From Treponema succinifaciens DSM 2489 (GTDB lineage: Bacteria; Spirochaetota; Spirochaetia; Treponematales; Treponemataceae), in NCBI RefSeq assembly GCF_000195275.1, contig NC_015385.1, positions 186,001 to 250,000 on the forward strand: DNA of 64,000 bases, given 5' to 3'. A program made the position numbers and the translations under genes. Below, piece by piece: positions 45,357 to 55,025 of the stretch. The first letter of the stretch is position 1; each line of letters begins with the position of its first letter. A model generated the notes under the pieces. That model was not told the origin of the DNA. It worked only from the letters and a program-made list of their open reading frames with translations, and did not search any database.

Positions 45357-46961
45357 ATGAAATCAACAAAGTATATTTTTGTTACAGGTGGTGTTGTTTC
45401 CGGACTTGGAAAAGGAATTACAGCTGCATCTTTAGGACGTCTGCTCAAGTCGCGCGGACTTAAAGTTGCTTCACAAAAACTGGATCCGTACATTAACGTT
45501 GATCCGGGTACAATGAGCCCTTACCAGCACGGCGAAGTTTATGTAACAGATGACGGCGCGGAAACTGACCTTGACCTTGGACATTACGAGCGTTTCATTG
45601 ATGAAGACTTAAACAAATTTTCAAACCTTACTTCTGGAAAAGTTTACTGGAACGTGCTTAACAAAGAACGCCGCGGAGAATATCTTGGTGAAACAGTTCA
45701 GGTTATTCCGCACATTACAAACGAAATAAAGTCATTTATTTACAATGTTGGAAAAACTTCTGGCGCGGACATCGTTATTACAGAAGTCGGAGGAACAACA
45801 GGCGACATAGAAAGCCAGCCTTTCCTTGAAGCAATCCGGCAAGTTGGTCTTGAAGTGGGCAGTGAAAATTCACTTTATATACATGTTACGCTTCTTCCGT
45901 TCCTTCACGGTTCTGACGAGCATAAAACAAAGCCTACCCAGCATTCTGTAAAAGAACTTCAGGGACTTGGAATCAAACCGGACATTCTTGTTCTGCGCTG
46001 CGATGAAAAACTTGAAGAAAGCATTTTCCGCAAAGTCGCCATGTTCTGCAATGTAAAGCCTGACTGCGTTATTGAAAATCTTACGTTGCCGGTTTTGTAT
46101 CAAGCTCCGATTATGCTTGAAAAACTTCACTTTTCAGACATCGTTTGCCGTGAACTGAATCTTTCTGTTCCTCCTTGCGATTTGACTGAATGGAACAATA
46201 TGCTTGAAAAAATCCAGAACCGCACAAAGAAAGTTACAATCGGTCTGGTCGGAAAATATGTTCAGCTTCACGATGCTTATCTTTCTGTTGCGGAAGCTTT
46301 GCAGCACGCAGGCTATGAGCTTGGCTCTTACGTGAACATAAAATGGATTGACAGCGAGTCTATTTCAAAAGAAAACGTGGACGATATTCTTGGCGGATGC
46401 AACGGCGTAATTGTTCCGGGCGGATTCGGTTCACGAGGAATTGAAGGAATGATTGCTTCCGCCGATTATTGCCGCGAGCACAATTTGCCTTACCTTGGAA
46501 TTTGCCTTGGAATGCAGATTGCGGTTATTGCGTTTGCCCGTTCTGTCTGCGGATTCAAGGATGCCAATTCAGGCGAATTTGATGAAAACAGTGCGCACAA
46601 GGTAATTGACTTTTTGCCTGACCAAAGTGAATCTGTAAACAAAGGCGGAACTTTGCGTTTGGGTGCTTATCCTTGCAAAATCAAAAAAGGCACTCAAATG
46701 TACAAGTGCTACAAGACAGAAGAAATTTCCGAGCGCCACCGCCACCGCTATGAATTCAACAATGATTTTAGAAGTGCGCTTGAAGATTCTGGTCTTACAT
46801 TGAGCGGAACATCTCCAGATGGAAATATCATAGAAACTGTTGAATATGACAAGAACAATTTTTATGTTGGTGTTCAGTTCCACCCGGAATTCAAGAGCCG
46901 CCCGAACAAGGCGCATCCATTATTCCTTGGACTTGTGGCAGCTGCTCTTGGTGAATACTAA
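45357..46961 (+). CDS. pyrG: CTP synthase
   Basis: 534 residues, the normal length. The N-terminal synthetase domain has the P-loop-like [20 protein letters not shown]. The C-terminal glutaminase has nucleophile Cys in GICLGMQ and the HPE of the catalytic triad in VQFHPEF. It converts UTP to CTP using glutamine. AGGAAGG precedes the ATG. A leader terminator suggests regulation by transcript attenuation. The gene uses glutamine, which fits with, but does not prove a link to, the nitrogen block beside it. Confidence 0.97.
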   Translation: MKSTKYIFVTGGVVSGLGKGITAASLGRLLKSRGLKVASQKLDPYINVDPGTMSPYQHGEVYVTDDGAETDLDLGHYERFIDEDLNKFSNLTSGKVYWNVLNKERRGEYLGETVQVIPHITNEIKSFIYNVGKTSGADIVITEVGGTTGDIESQPFLEAIRQVGLEVGSENSLYIHVTLLPFLHGSDEHKTKPTQHSVKELQGLGIKPDILVLRCDEKLEESIFRKVAMFCNVKPDCVIENLTLPVLYQAPIMLEKLHFSDIVCRELNLSVPPCDLTEWNNMLEKIQNRTKKVTIGLVGKYVQLHDAYLSVAEALQHAGYELGSYVNIKWIDSESISKENVDDILGGCNGVIVPGGFGSRGIEGMIASADYCREHNLPYLGICLGMQIAVIAFARSVCGFKDANSGEFDENSAHKVIDFLPDQSESVNKGGTLRLGAYPCKIKKGTQMYKCYKTEEISERHRHRYEFNNDFRSALEDSGLTLSGTSPDGNIIETVEYDKNNFYVGVQFHPEFKSRPNKAHPLFLGLVAAALGEY

Positions 46962-47032
46962 ATATAGGATTTGACTTCTGTCATTGCATGATTTGATATT
47001 TTGTGTTATTGGGCTGTCTAATAAGTTCTAAT

Positions 47033-47115
47033 TGTCATTGCCGGGCTTGATCCGGCAATCCTTTAATATTTTTAATAAACATATAAAGATTTTCGGGTCA
47101 AGCCCGAAAATGACA
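47033..47115. repeat. facing pair of dispersed hairpin repeats
   Basis: TGTCATTGCCGGG ... CCGGCAATCC (47033-47061) and AGATTTTCGGG ... CCCGAAAATGACA (47087-47115). Both belong to the TGTCATT...AATCT family, but their stem cores differ (GCCGGG versus TTCGGG) and each remains self-complementary. They lie between the convergent pyrG and ANTAR genes. Confidence 0.75.
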
Positions 47116-47147
47116 TAAAAGATACTTTTAAAACATTCCAAGTTTTT

Positions 47148-47729
47148 CTAATCGTAGCGTTCTATTATTTCTTCAGCGACTTCACGCTTGCTTTGGCGGT
47201 TGTCCATTGAAAGTTTTTCTATGTGCTTATGGGCATTGCTTTCTGTCATGTTCAGGTTTTCAATTAAAAGCCACTTTGCCTTGTTTATAGTTCTTATGTC
47301 CTGCATTTTTTCTTGAAGCGTCTTGTTTTTTGCTTCCATTTTTTGCAGCCTGAATGACATTGCGGAAAGCATTTTTATCGCTGTAAAAAACATTTCAGGC
47401 GAATTAGGCTTGGGCAAAGTTACAATTCCCTGCTCTTCAACTTTATATGAAGTTTCCTCATAAAGCTCGCTTTTTACAAGAAGCAGAATTCCCATGTTTA
47501 AGTCAGCGAAACTTTCAGCGAACATAATTCCGTGCTCGTCTGGAAGAGGCGAGTCTACAATCAGAATGTCAACAGGAAGCTCAAGCAAAAGCCTGCGCGC
47601 CTCTCCTCCAGAGGATGCATGAAAAACCGGGAAGAAATCACTTTTGGGTAAGATGCAAGAAATGTTGTCGTGAAAACTTTGCGTTTCAGAGACAATCAAA
47701 ACTTTTCTTCTGCCTTTCAAAGGAATCAT
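47148..47729 (-). CDS. response regulator with ANTAR RNA-binding output domain
   Basis: 193 residues. The receiver domain (KVLIVSETQSFHDNISCILP) has a phosphoacceptor-like aspartate in DILIVDSPLPDEHG and the lysine in TLPKP. A coiled coil about 115-135 leads into the ANTAR domain (DIRTINKAKWLLIENLNMTE ... HKHIEKLSMDNRQSKREVAE). ANTAR proteins bind paired RNA hairpins and prevent termination. It lies 11 bases downstream of glnA on the same strand, so it is co-transcribed, which points to control of nitrogen genes. No cognate sensor kinase is adjacent. Confidence 0.9.
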   Translation of the reverse strand: MIPLKGRRKVLIVSETQSFHDNISCILPKSDFFPVFHASSGGEARRLLLELPVDILIVDSPLPDEHGIMFAESFADLNMGILLLVKSELYEETSYKVEEQGIVTLPKPNSPEMFFTAIKMLSAMSFRLQKMEAKNKTLQEKMQDIRTINKAKWLLIENLNMTESNAHKHIEKLSMDNRQSKREVAEEIIERYD

Positions 47730-47740
47730 TTTGCGTCCTT

Positions 47741-48949
47741 TTAAACTTTGAAGAATGAAGTGAAATCCGCGCTAAGATGCTTTTTTACAAACTCGCTGTT
47801 TTTGGCAAGTTCTACGGCTTCTCTTAGGCTTTCTGGCAGACGCTCAAGTTTTGAAGTTATTTCGGGGCTTGCAGTTGAAAGGTTCATTTCAATTGGCTCG
47901 CAAAGCTTCATGTCTTTTTCAATTCCGTCAAGTCCGGCGTAAATTAAAAGTGAATATGCGATATAAGGATTTGCCATTGGATCTGGAGAGCGGACTTCAA
48001 AACGTTTGTGGGAATTTATTGCAGACGGAACTCTTATAAGCTGAGTTCTGTTTTCATGTGCCCAGCTTACATATTTGGGAGCTTTTCTTGAGCCGAGCCT
48101 TTCATAAGAATTTTCTGTTGGGTTTAAGAACGCTGTAATTTCTTTTATGTGCGCCATGATTCCCGCCATAAATGCATTCTGAACTTCCTTGCCAGAATTT
48201 TCCTGCACAGAAATATTTATGTGGAATCCGTTGCCGCTTTCTTCTGGAAGAGGCTTTGGTGAAAAATCCGCATAAAGTCCGTTGCGCACAGCCACTGCTT
48301 TTACAACTGTTATAAAATTCATTGTGTTGTCTGCGGCGGCAAGAGCTTGTCCGTAGCGGAAGTCGATTTCGTTCTGTCCAGGTCCTTCCTCGTGATGGGA
48401 ATTTTCCGGATGAAGATCCATCTGCTCCAAAGTCAGGCAAATTTCGCGTCGGATATTTTCACCTTTGTCTTCTGGAGCAACATCCATGTAGCCTGCGTTA
48501 TCAAAAGGAATTTTTGTAGGCTTGCCTTTTTCGTCAGTCTGAAAAAGATAAAATTCGCATTCAGAGCCGAAGTTTACTTTTAGATTTTTTTCTTCCGCCT
48601 CTTTAACAGCTTTCTTTAAAATGTTGCGGCAGTCTTTTTCAAATGGAGTTCCGTCGCTTTTTTTAATCTCGCAGAACATACGCACAACTTTTCCGGAAAT
48701 TGACCGCCACGGAAGAACTGTGAGTGTTGAAGGAATTGGGAAAAGAAAAAGATCAGAATGCGCTTCATCTGTGAAACCCGCGATTGAAGAGCCGTCAAAT
48801 GCGATTCCTTCTTTGAATGCGCGTTCAAGCTCGTCTGGAATAATTGCGGCGTTTTTTTGATTTCCGAAAATATCACAGAATGCAAGGCGGATAAATTTGA
48901 CATCTTCCATCTGAACAAATTCAATAACTTCTTCTTTTGTGTAGGACAT
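47741..48949 (-). CDS. glnA: glutamine synthetase, type I (short form)
   Basis: 402 residues from the ATG at 48949, with GGGAGG just upstream; the longer start at 49012 lies in the promoter. GSI motifs: DGSSIAGF near the N-terminus, GPGQNEIDFRY, NGFHINIS, and NRTQLIRVP. The enzyme makes glutamine from glutamate, ammonia and ATP. It is shorter than the 440-470 residues of typical GSI. The adenylylation-site tyrosine region of GSI-beta is not evident. It is transcribed with the ANTAR regulator and is one of two glutamine synthetases here. Confidence 0.93.
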   Translation of the reverse strand: MSYTKEEVIEFVQMEDVKFIRLAFCDIFGNQKNAAIIPDELERAFKEGIAFDGSSIAGFTDEAHSDLFLFPIPSTLTVLPWRSISGKVVRMFCEIKKSDGTPFEKDCRNILKKAVKEAEEKNLKVNFGSECEFYLFQTDEKGKPTKIPFDNAGYMDVAPEDKGENIRREICLTLEQMDLHPENSHHEEGPGQNEIDFRYGQALAAADNTMNFITVVKAVAVRNGLYADFSPKPLPEESGNGFHINISVQENSGKEVQNAFMAGIMAHIKEITAFLNPTENSYERLGSRKAPKYVSWAHENRTQLIRVPSAINSHKRFEVRSPDPMANPYIAYSLLIYAGLDGIEKDMKLCEPIEMNLSTASPEITSKLERLPESLREAVELAKNSEFVKKHLSADFTSFFKV

Positions 48950-48983
48950 TTCTTCCTCCCATTTTTTGTGCGACGATTTTTTT

Positions 48984-49012
48984 AGATTAATGTATTGCGG
49001 TTTTGCTGTCAA
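48984..49012 (-). promoter_or_regulatory. glnA promoter
   Basis: On the minus strand TTGACA (complement of 49007-49012), a 17-base spacer and TAATCT (complement of 48984-48989) precede glnA by about 35 bases. There is no obvious terminator in this short leader, unlike glnN and amt. Confidence 0.75.
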
Positions 49013-49189
49013 TTATTTTGGGAAATTGGTATATTTTATAATAATTGAGCTAATAAATACATAGAAGAATATTGCCACACGGATTTAGGGATTTCTAACG
49101 AATCCCAATTAAAATAATAAATGCTTGCATGGAAGTCCGCTTTGCAAACTCTGCATTTAAATTCCTTGAAATTTCTTTTCAAAAACTCA

Positions 49190-49296
49190 TTGACATTTTT
49201 TTGTGAATTAATTAGAGTAGTCCATGTAAACATCAAAGGCGATGTGGCTGAGTGCTAAGTTTTCTTGGCGTTCAATCACATCGCCTTCTTTGTTTT
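49190..49296 (+). promoter_or_regulatory. glnN promoter and leader terminator
   Basis: TTGACA (49190-49195), 17 bases, TAGAGT (49213-49218). In the leader AAGGCGATGTG (49236-49246) pairs with CACATCGCCTT (49277-49287), enclosing an inner GCTAAG/CTTGGC stem with a TTTT loop. CTTTGTTTT follows. This long terminator-like hairpin ends 23 bases before the glnN ATG, so expression should depend on read-through. The segment 49013-49189 holds no gene; it contains a short GGGATT...AATCCC hairpin at about 49088-49106. Confidence 0.7.
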
Positions 49297-49318
49297 AGAT
49301 TTATATGGGGGTTAGCAA

Positions 49319-51412
49319 ATGTCTACAAATGTACCAGAATTGTTTGGAAGCATGGTGTTCAATCAGAAAGTAATGAAAGAACGTCTGCCAAAGGAAACAT
49401 TCAAGGCTTTGAAAAAAACTTTGGATGATGGCGAGCCGCTTAAAATCGATGTAGCGAACCAGGTTGCTCACGCAATGAAAGAATGGGCAATTGAAAAGGG
49501 CGCAACACATTTTACACACTGGTTTCAGCCGCTCACAGGAATTACTGCGGAAAAGCATGACAGCTTTATCACTCCCCAGGATGACGGAACTGTTATCATG
49601 TCTTTCAGCGGAAAGGAGCTTGTAAAGGGTGAGCCGGATGCTTCTTCTTTCCCAAGCGGAGGCCGCCGTGCAACTTTTGAAGCCCGCGGTTACACTGTAT
49701 GGGATCCAACTGCATATCCGTTTGTAAAGGAGCACACTCTTTGTATTCCTACAGCTTTCTGTTCTTACACAGGCGAAGCGTTGGACAAAAAGACTCCGCT
49801 ATTGCGTTCAATGGAAGCACTGAATAAACAGGCTCTTAGAATTCTTAAGCTCTTTGGAAATGAAGACGCTACTCATGTTGCCACAACTGTAGGACCAGAG
49901 CAGGAATATTTTATTGTTGACCAGAAGCTTTACAGTCAGCGCAAAGACCTCCGCATGACAGGACGCACTTTGTTTGGCGCAAAACCTTCAAAAGGCCAGG
50001 AAATGGATGATCAGTATTTTGCCGCCCTTAATCCTCGCATTGTTGAATACATGGAAGACTTGAACGATACTCTCTGGAAGTACGGAATTCTTTCAAAAAC
50101 AGAACATAACGAAGTTGCTCCGGCTCAGCATGAAATGGCTCCAATATTCACAACTACAAACCTTGCCGCTGACCAGAATCAGCTTACAATGGAAGTTATG
50201 AAGAAAGTTGCGCGTCGCCACGGTCTTGTCTGCCTTCTTCACGAAAAGCCTTTTGCAGGTCTTAACGGAAGCGGAAAGCACAATAACTGGTCTATGTCCA
50301 CAAACCTTGGTGAAAACCTTCTTGAGCCAGGAAAGACTCCAGAGAAAAACGCGCAGTTCCTTTTGTTCCTTACAGCCGTAATCAAGGCTGTAGATGAAAA
50401 TCAGGACTTGCTAAGAATTTCTGTTGCTTCCGCAGGAAACGATCACCGCCTTGGAGCAAATGAAGCACCGCCTGCAATTATTTCAATGTATCTTGGCGAC
50501 GAGCTTTATGCTGTTCTTGAGTCTATAAAGGACGGAAAGCCTCTTGGTGAGCATGGAGCGCAGAAGATGACAATTGGAGTTGACGTTCTTCCGCCGATTC
50601 CAAAAGATTCAACTGACCGCAACAGAACTTCTCCGTTCGCTTTCACTGGAAACAAATTCGAATTCCGTTCATGCGGATCTTCACTTTCAATTTCCGGTCC
50701 GAATACAACATTGGATTCAATCGTCGCATATACTCTCAGGGAATTTGCAGACGAGCTTGAAAAGGCAACTGACTTTGATGCTGCTCTTGCTGAGCTTATC
50801 AAACGTGAAGTTACAAAGCACTGGAAAGTTATCTTCAACGGAAACGGTTACGATTCAAGCTGGATTGATGAAGCTGAAAAACGCGGACTTTTGAACCTTC
50901 GCACTCTTCCTGATGCAATGGCTCATTATCTTGATTCCAAGAACGTCAAGCTCTTTACAGAAATGGGTGTTTATACAGATATTGAAATGAACAGCCACTA
51001 TGAAATCAAGCTTGAAAAATACGCGCAGATTCTGAATATTGAAGTTCAGACAATGCTTGAAATGATTAGCAAGGATATTCTTCCTGCCGCATTTAAGTAC
51101 ATGGATTCAGTAAGCAAGACTGCAATTGATCTCAAGGCTGTTGTTCCTGGAGCAAAGGCAAGCGCGCAGTCAGAACTTCTTTCTAAACTGGATACTCTTG
51201 TAAACAGCTTGGCAGAAAAAGCCGCAAAACTTGACAAGCTCCACGAAGCTGCCCAGAATGCCGGTGACTGCATGAAAATTGCCCGCGCTTATGTTGATTC
51301 AGTTATTCCTGCGATGACAGAAGCCCGCGATGTTGCCGATGCAATTGAGCCTTTGCTTGGGGAAGAATACAAGCCGTTCCCAGGCTACGAGGATTTGCTT
51401 TTTAGAGTGTAA
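49319..51412 (+). CDS. glnN: glutamine synthetase, type III
   Basis: 697 residues, the size of GSIII. Signature segments: [86 protein letters not shown] and [19 protein letters not shown]. Same reaction as GlnA; GSIII is common in Bacteroidetes, some spirochaetes and gut bacteria. GGGGG seven to eight bases before the ATG supports the start. It is controlled by its own leader hairpin and ends before a strong terminator. Confidence 0.96.
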   Translation: MSTNVPELFGSMVFNQKVMKERLPKETFKALKKTLDDGEPLKIDVANQVAHAMKEWAIEKGATHFTHWFQPLTGITAEKHDSFITPQDDGTVIMSFSGKELVKGEPDASSFPSGGRRATFEARGYTVWDPTAYPFVKEHTLCIPTAFCSYTGEALDKKTPLLRSMEALNKQALRILKLFGNEDATHVATTVGPEQEYFIVDQKLYSQRKDLRMTGRTLFGAKPSKGQEMDDQYFAALNPRIVEYMEDLNDTLWKYGILSKTEHNEVAPAQHEMAPIFTTTNLAADQNQLTMEVMKKVARRHGLVCLLHEKPFAGLNGSGKHNNWSMSTNLGENLLEPGKTPEKNAQFLLFLTAVIKAVDENQDLLRISVASAGNDHRLGANEAPPAIISMYLGDELYAVLESIKDGKPLGEHGAQKMTIGVDVLPPIPKDSTDRNRTSPFAFTGNKFEFRSCGSSLSISGPNTTLDSIVAYTLREFADELEKATDFDAALAELIKREVTKHWKVIFNGNGYDSSWIDEAEKRGLLNLRTLPDAMAHYLDSKNVKLFTEMGVYTDIEMNSHYEIKLEKYAQILNIEVQTMLEMISKDILPAAFKYMDSVSKTAIDLKAVVPGAKASAQSELLSKLDTLVNSLAEKAAKLDKLHEAAQNAGDCMKIARAYVDSVIPAMTEARDVADAIEPLLGEEYKPFPGYEDLLFRV

Positions 51413-51452
51413 ATTTATTGAATAGTATTTTGTCTCCTTAAAAATACACATT

Positions 51453-51490
51453 TCCCCGGTATGGTTTTTCTGTGCCGGGGATTCTTGTTT
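51453..51490 (+). terminator. glnN terminator
   Basis: CCCCGG (51454-51459) pairs with CCGGGG (51475-51480) across a T-rich loop, followed by ATTCTTGTTTTT. Confidence 0.85.
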
Positions 51491-51524
51491 TTAATTTCCA
51501 TGTTTTTGTGCTATAATTTTACGC

Positions 51525-52004
51525 ATGAAATTCAATAAGATATTTGTTTTTCTTTTAGTTTTTTGCGGTTTGCTTATTTCTTGCGATGCCTTTGATGAGG
51601 ACGATGAAAATTCTGTCGGGGGGGGCGAAGCTACTTCCTATGATATGCAGATTTTCAATCTTGTGAATGCGCATAGAAAACAAAAAGGGCTTGCGGCTCT
51701 TAAATTTGATGATGACATTTTCAATCAGTGCTGCATTCATTCAAAAAACATGTCAACTGGCAAAACTGCATTTGGGCATGATGGCTTTGATGATAGGGTG
51801 AAAAATCTGACACCTTTGTGTGGGGCTGCTGAAAACGTTGCGTTCAACTATTCCACAAAGCCGGAAGATGTTGTAAATATGTGGCTTAATAGTTCGGGGC
51901 ATAGGGCTAATATTGAAAGCACTCAGGCAACGCATTCCGCAGTGAGCGCAGTTAAAAATTCAGAAGGCGCATGGTATTACACGCAAATTTTTATAAAAAG
52001 GTAA
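51525..52004 (+). CDS. CAP/SCP-domain lipoprotein with in-frame G8 tract (locus D)
   Basis: 159 residues. The signal peptide ends in GLLISC and is followed by an acidic DAFDEDDENSV linker. GGG encoded by an eight-G run comes next, then a CAP domain (IFNLVNAHRKQKGLAALKFD, HSKNMSTGKTAFGHDGFDDR, AENVAFNYSTKPEDVVNMWL, SSGHRANIE). Bacterial CAP proteins are secreted and of unknown activity. The frame is open with eight Gs; a one-base change would stop it early. The N-terminal part is unrelated to loci A-C, so the G tract seems to have arisen or been placed independently. Confidence 0.88.
   Translation: MKFNKIFVFLLVFCGLLISCDAFDEDDENSVGGGEATSYDMQIFNLVNAHRKQKGLAALKFDDDIFNQCCIHSKNMSTGKTAFGHDGFDDRVKNLTPLCGAAENVAFNYSTKPEDVVNMWLNSSGHRANIESTQATHSAVSAVKNSEGAWYYTQIFIKR
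51618..51625 (+). repeat. G8 tract inside locus D
   Basis: Eight Gs encode GGG after SV, about 13 codons past the lipidated cysteine. The frame is open (ON). Confidence 0.9.
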
Positions 52005-52026
52005 AACTCTACAGGAGAAAAGCTTT

Positions 52027-53019
52027 ATGAAAAAGCCTAAGGTTTCTGTTTGCATTCCGGTTTACGGAACGGAAAAAGTTCTAAGAAAATGTCTTGACTC
52101 TGTGGCGATGCAGGATTTTGCTGAAAAGGAAATTGTTGTTGTAAGCGATGCTTCATGTGGAGTCAATGAAAAAGGCGAGGATGCAAAAAAAATCGTAAAG
52201 AAGTTTGCCAAGGAAACAAAAGTTCCGGTTGTGTTCAAGGAGCATTTGAACAACCTTGGAATTCTTGAAACTAGGCGCGACTTGCTTTCGTTTTCCAGCG
52301 GCGATTTTATTTTTTATATTGACAGCGATGACTATCTGGAAGGAAGCAATGCAATTTCATTTTTGTACAATGAAGCGCAAAGAACAAATGCCGACATAGT
52401 AAATTCCACAGCCATTGCAGTTACAGAAAATCCTGAAAAAAATTCAGCGCAGCAAGAGCATCTTCAGAAAAAAATAGGCAAGATAACTTTGGGCGAGCTT
52501 TCTGGAAGTCAGATTTCAGAAGACTGCTTTGTAAACTGCAAGCACTGTGGTTTTTTGTGGGGCAAGCTTATAAAAAGATCTTTGATGGAAAAAGCGTTTT
52601 CTTTTATTCCGTTTACAGAATGCACCATGGCGGAAGATCTTTGCCTTTACTTTTTTCTTTCGGTTTTTGCAAAAAAATATTTTGGAGTGCAGGAACGCTT
52701 TTACAGATATTCCGTGGATTCAGGAATTTCAAGCGCGCAGTCGATTACGGACATTGGGCGGTGGCGGCGTGTGTGTTCCGCGGCATCGGCGTTTGTTCCA
52801 GTTGTGCAGTTTATACAGTCTCCAGAAGGAGCTTGCCTTAGCAGTTCTTTGGTGGAAAGCATGAAGGCGGCTTGTAATAATTTTGTGGCGAATAATTTAA
52901 AGCAGCTTGAACAGCGTGTTGTGCCGGAACTTAAAGAGCAGGCATATAGTCTTCTTTGCGAATACTGGGGCGAAGACTACGTAAAAACAATTGAGCGTGC
53001 AATAGAAGTGCAAAAATAA
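52027..53019 (+). CDS. glycosyltransferase family 2
   Basis: 330 residues. The GT-A nucleotide-sugar domain is clear: VSVCIPVYGTEKVLRKCLDS, EIVVVSDAS, and the DxD-type IDSDDYLEG near 98. The C-terminal 130 residues are specific to this protein (FCFVNCKHCGFLWGKLIKRS-like region). It probably adds a sugar to a surface polysaccharide or glycolipid; the acceptor cannot be told. AGGAGAAAAG precedes the ATG. It follows the CAP lipoprotein gene by 22 bases and may be co-transcribed. Confidence 0.9.
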   Translation: MKKPKVSVCIPVYGTEKVLRKCLDSVAMQDFAEKEIVVVSDASCGVNEKGEDAKKIVKKFAKETKVPVVFKEHLNNLGILETRRDLLSFSSGDFIFYIDSDDYLEGSNAISFLYNEAQRTNADIVNSTAIAVTENPEKNSAQQEHLQKKIGKITLGELSGSQISEDCFVNCKHCGFLWGKLIKRSLMEKAFSFIPFTECTMAEDLCLYFFLSVFAKKYFGVQERFYRYSVDSGISSAQSITDIGRWRRVCSAASAFVPVVQFIQSPEGACLSSSLVESMKAACNNFVANNLKQLEQRVVPELKEQAYSLLCEYWGEDYVKTIERAIEVQK

Positions 53020-53037
53020 ATTTTATAAAAATATATA

Positions 53038-53221
53038 TTGACATTTTTTTTTCAGAATGGTAGAACTAAAACATCAGTTGACAACGGAGTCACAGATTGC
53101 CTTGGGCAGTTTGTGGCTTTTTTTGTTTTAAACTGAATTATAATTTGTTAAAAGCGACAATGGTGTCGGTTAAGAGATTCCGCAGTGGAATTCTCTTGTC
53201 GGTATCACTGTCGCTTTTTTT
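53038..53221 (+). promoter_or_regulatory. amt promoter and two leader terminators in series
   Basis: TTGACA (53038-53043), 17 bases, TAGAAC (53061-53066). Terminator 1: CACAGATTGCC (53091-53101) with GGCAGTTTGTG (53105-53115) and seven Ts. Terminator 2: AGCGACA (53153-53159) with TGTCGCT (53209-53215), an inner AGAGATTCC/GGAATTCTCT stem, and six or more Ts. TGTCGGT occurs on both sides of the inner stem. A TATAAT-like sequence near 53139 could start a second transcript. The second terminator ends 36 bases before the amt ATG. Confidence 0.7.
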
Positions 53222-53256
53222 ATTTTCATTACCGTCTTTTTAGACAAGGGGTTTTT

Positions 53257-55008
53257 ATGGAAGATGTAATGCAAGCTGTTCAAAGCGTCTCCAAGGATTT
53301 ATGGGGCGTATGGTTCTTGCTTGGCGCTGCCTTGGTATTCTGGATGCAGGCAGGATTCGCAATGGTTGAAACCGGTTTTACACGCGCAAAAAATACCGGC
53401 AACATTATTATGAAAAACCTGATGGACTTCTGTATTGGTACAGTTGTTTTCATCCTTATTGGTTTTGGTCTTTTCCTTGGTGAAAATATGCTTTTTGGTT
53501 TTCTGGGAAAACCGAACTGGCAGATATTTACAGACTATGCAAACTTTGACTGGTCTGGATTTGTATTCAACCTTGTATTCTGCGCTACAACAGCGACAAT
53601 TGTTTCTGGCGCGATGGCAGAACGCACAAAGTTTCTTTCATACTGTGTTTATTCAGCTGTAATTTCAGCAGTAATTTATCCGATTGAAGCTCACTGGACC
53701 TGGGGCGGCGGCTGGCTTGCTCAGCTTGGATTCCACGACTTTGCAGGTTCAAACTGTATCCACATGGTTGGCGGTATCTGCGCTTTGATTGGTGCTGCAA
53801 TGGTAGGTCCTCGCATTGGAAAGTTTACAAAGAACGCTGATGGTTCTATAAAGGTAAACGCTTTCCCTGGACACAATATTCCGATTGGTGCGCTTGGCGT
53901 GTTCATCTTGTGGTTGGGTTGGTACGGATTCAACGGTGCGGCTGCAACTTCTGTTCCGCAGCTTGGAAGCATCTTTGTTGCTACAACAATTGCTCCGGCT
54001 CTTGCAACAGTTACTTGTATGATTTTTACTTGGATAAAATTCGGCAAGCCTGATGTTTCAATGTGCTTGAACGCTTCTTTGGCTGGTCTTGTTGCAATCA
54101 CAGCTCCGTGTGATGTTGCGGATGCTTTGGGTGCTTCAATCATTGGTATTGTTGCAGGTCTTTTGGTTGTATTTGGAGTTTGGTTCTTGGACAACAAGCT
54201 CCATGTAGATGATCCTGTTGGTGCTGTTGCCGTTCACTGCTTTAACGGTATCTGGGGAACAATTGCGGTTGGACTTTTTGCAAGCCCTTCAGTTCCTGGA
54301 TATTCACTTGCAAACAAAGCTGGCGAGCAGATTTCAGGACTTTTCTACGGCGGCGGACTTGAATGTCTTGGACTTCAGCTTCTTGGAATGGTCTGCACAA
54401 TCGCCTGGACTGTTGTAACAATTACTATTTTGTTCTTCTTAATCAAGAAAATATTCGGCTTGCGTGTATCTGCGGAAGAAGAAATCATCGGTCTTGACAA
54501 GCTTGAGCACGGACTTGATTCAGGCTATGCAGGATTTATGACACCTTACAGCACAGAAGAAATTGCGGAAGCTGCAGAAGCTGGCGTTGCAATTCCAATG
54601 CATGAGGCTGTTCCGGTTGTTGCTCCTGCCACAACTCCTTCTTCTAAGGATGCTGCAGTTCACAAGGTTGTAATTATAACACGCCAGAACAAGTTCAATG
54701 CTCTTAAAGCTGCCATGAACTCCATTGGCGTAACTGGAATGACAGTTATAAATGTTATGGGCTGCGGAATGCAGAAAGGCGCAAGCGAATACTACCGCGG
54801 TGTTCCAGTTGAAATTAACCTGCTGCCAAAAATCAAGGTAGAGATTGTAGTTTCAAAGGTACCTGTAGCAACTGTTGTGGAAAGCGCAAAGAAAGCCTTG
54901 TATACAGGACACATCGGAGACGGAAAGATATTCGTTTACCCTGTTGAAAATGTAATCAAGGTTCGCACTGGTGAATCTGGATACGATGCACTTCAGGATG
55001 AAGAGTAA
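53257..55008 (+). CDS. amt: ammonium transporter fused to a C-terminal PII domain
   Basis: 583 residues from the ATG at 53257 (AAGGGG six bases upstream). Residues 1-410 are an Amt channel with 11 helices (FWMQAGFAMVETGFTRAKNT, SGAMAERTKF, AVHCFNGIWGTIAVGLF). A linker leads to a GlnB/PII domain from about 468: HKVVIITRQNKFNALKAAMN, GCGMQKGASEYYRGVPVEIN, LLPKIKVEIVV, and DGKIFVYPVENVIKVRTGE. The T-loop tyrosine that is uridylylated in many PII proteins is replaced (RGVPVE where RGAEYV is usual). The fused domain may gate the channel directly. Confidence 0.94.
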   Translation: MEDVMQAVQSVSKDLWGVWFLLGAALVFWMQAGFAMVETGFTRAKNTGNIIMKNLMDFCIGTVVFILIGFGLFLGENMLFGFLGKPNWQIFTDYANFDWSGFVFNLVFCATTATIVSGAMAERTKFLSYCVYSAVISAVIYPIEAHWTWGGGWLAQLGFHDFAGSNCIHMVGGICALIGAAMVGPRIGKFTKNADGSIKVNAFPGHNIPIGALGVFILWLGWYGFNGAAATSVPQLGSIFVATTIAPALATVTCMIFTWIKFGKPDVSMCLNASLAGLVAITAPCDVADALGASIIGIVAGLLVVFGVWFLDNKLHVDDPVGAVAVHCFNGIWGTIAVGLFASPSVPGYSLANKAGEQISGLFYGGGLECLGLQLLGMVCTIAWTVVTITILFFLIKKIFGLRVSAEEEIIGLDKLEHGLDSGYAGFMTPYSTEEIAEAAEAGVAIPMHEAVPVVAPATTPSSKDAAVHKVVIITRQNKFNALKAAMNSIGVTGMTVINVMGCGMQKGASEYYRGVPVEINLLPKIKVEIVVSKVPVATVVESAKKALYTGHIGDGKIFVYPVENVIKVRTGESGYDALQDEE

Positions 55009-55025
55009 CGTTTAGCAAAAAAAGC

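Noticed and set aside
49219-49296. Glutamine riboswitch (glnA or downstream-peptide type) before glnN
   Set aside because: The conserved core of those classes could not be found; only a long terminator-like hairpin is supported.
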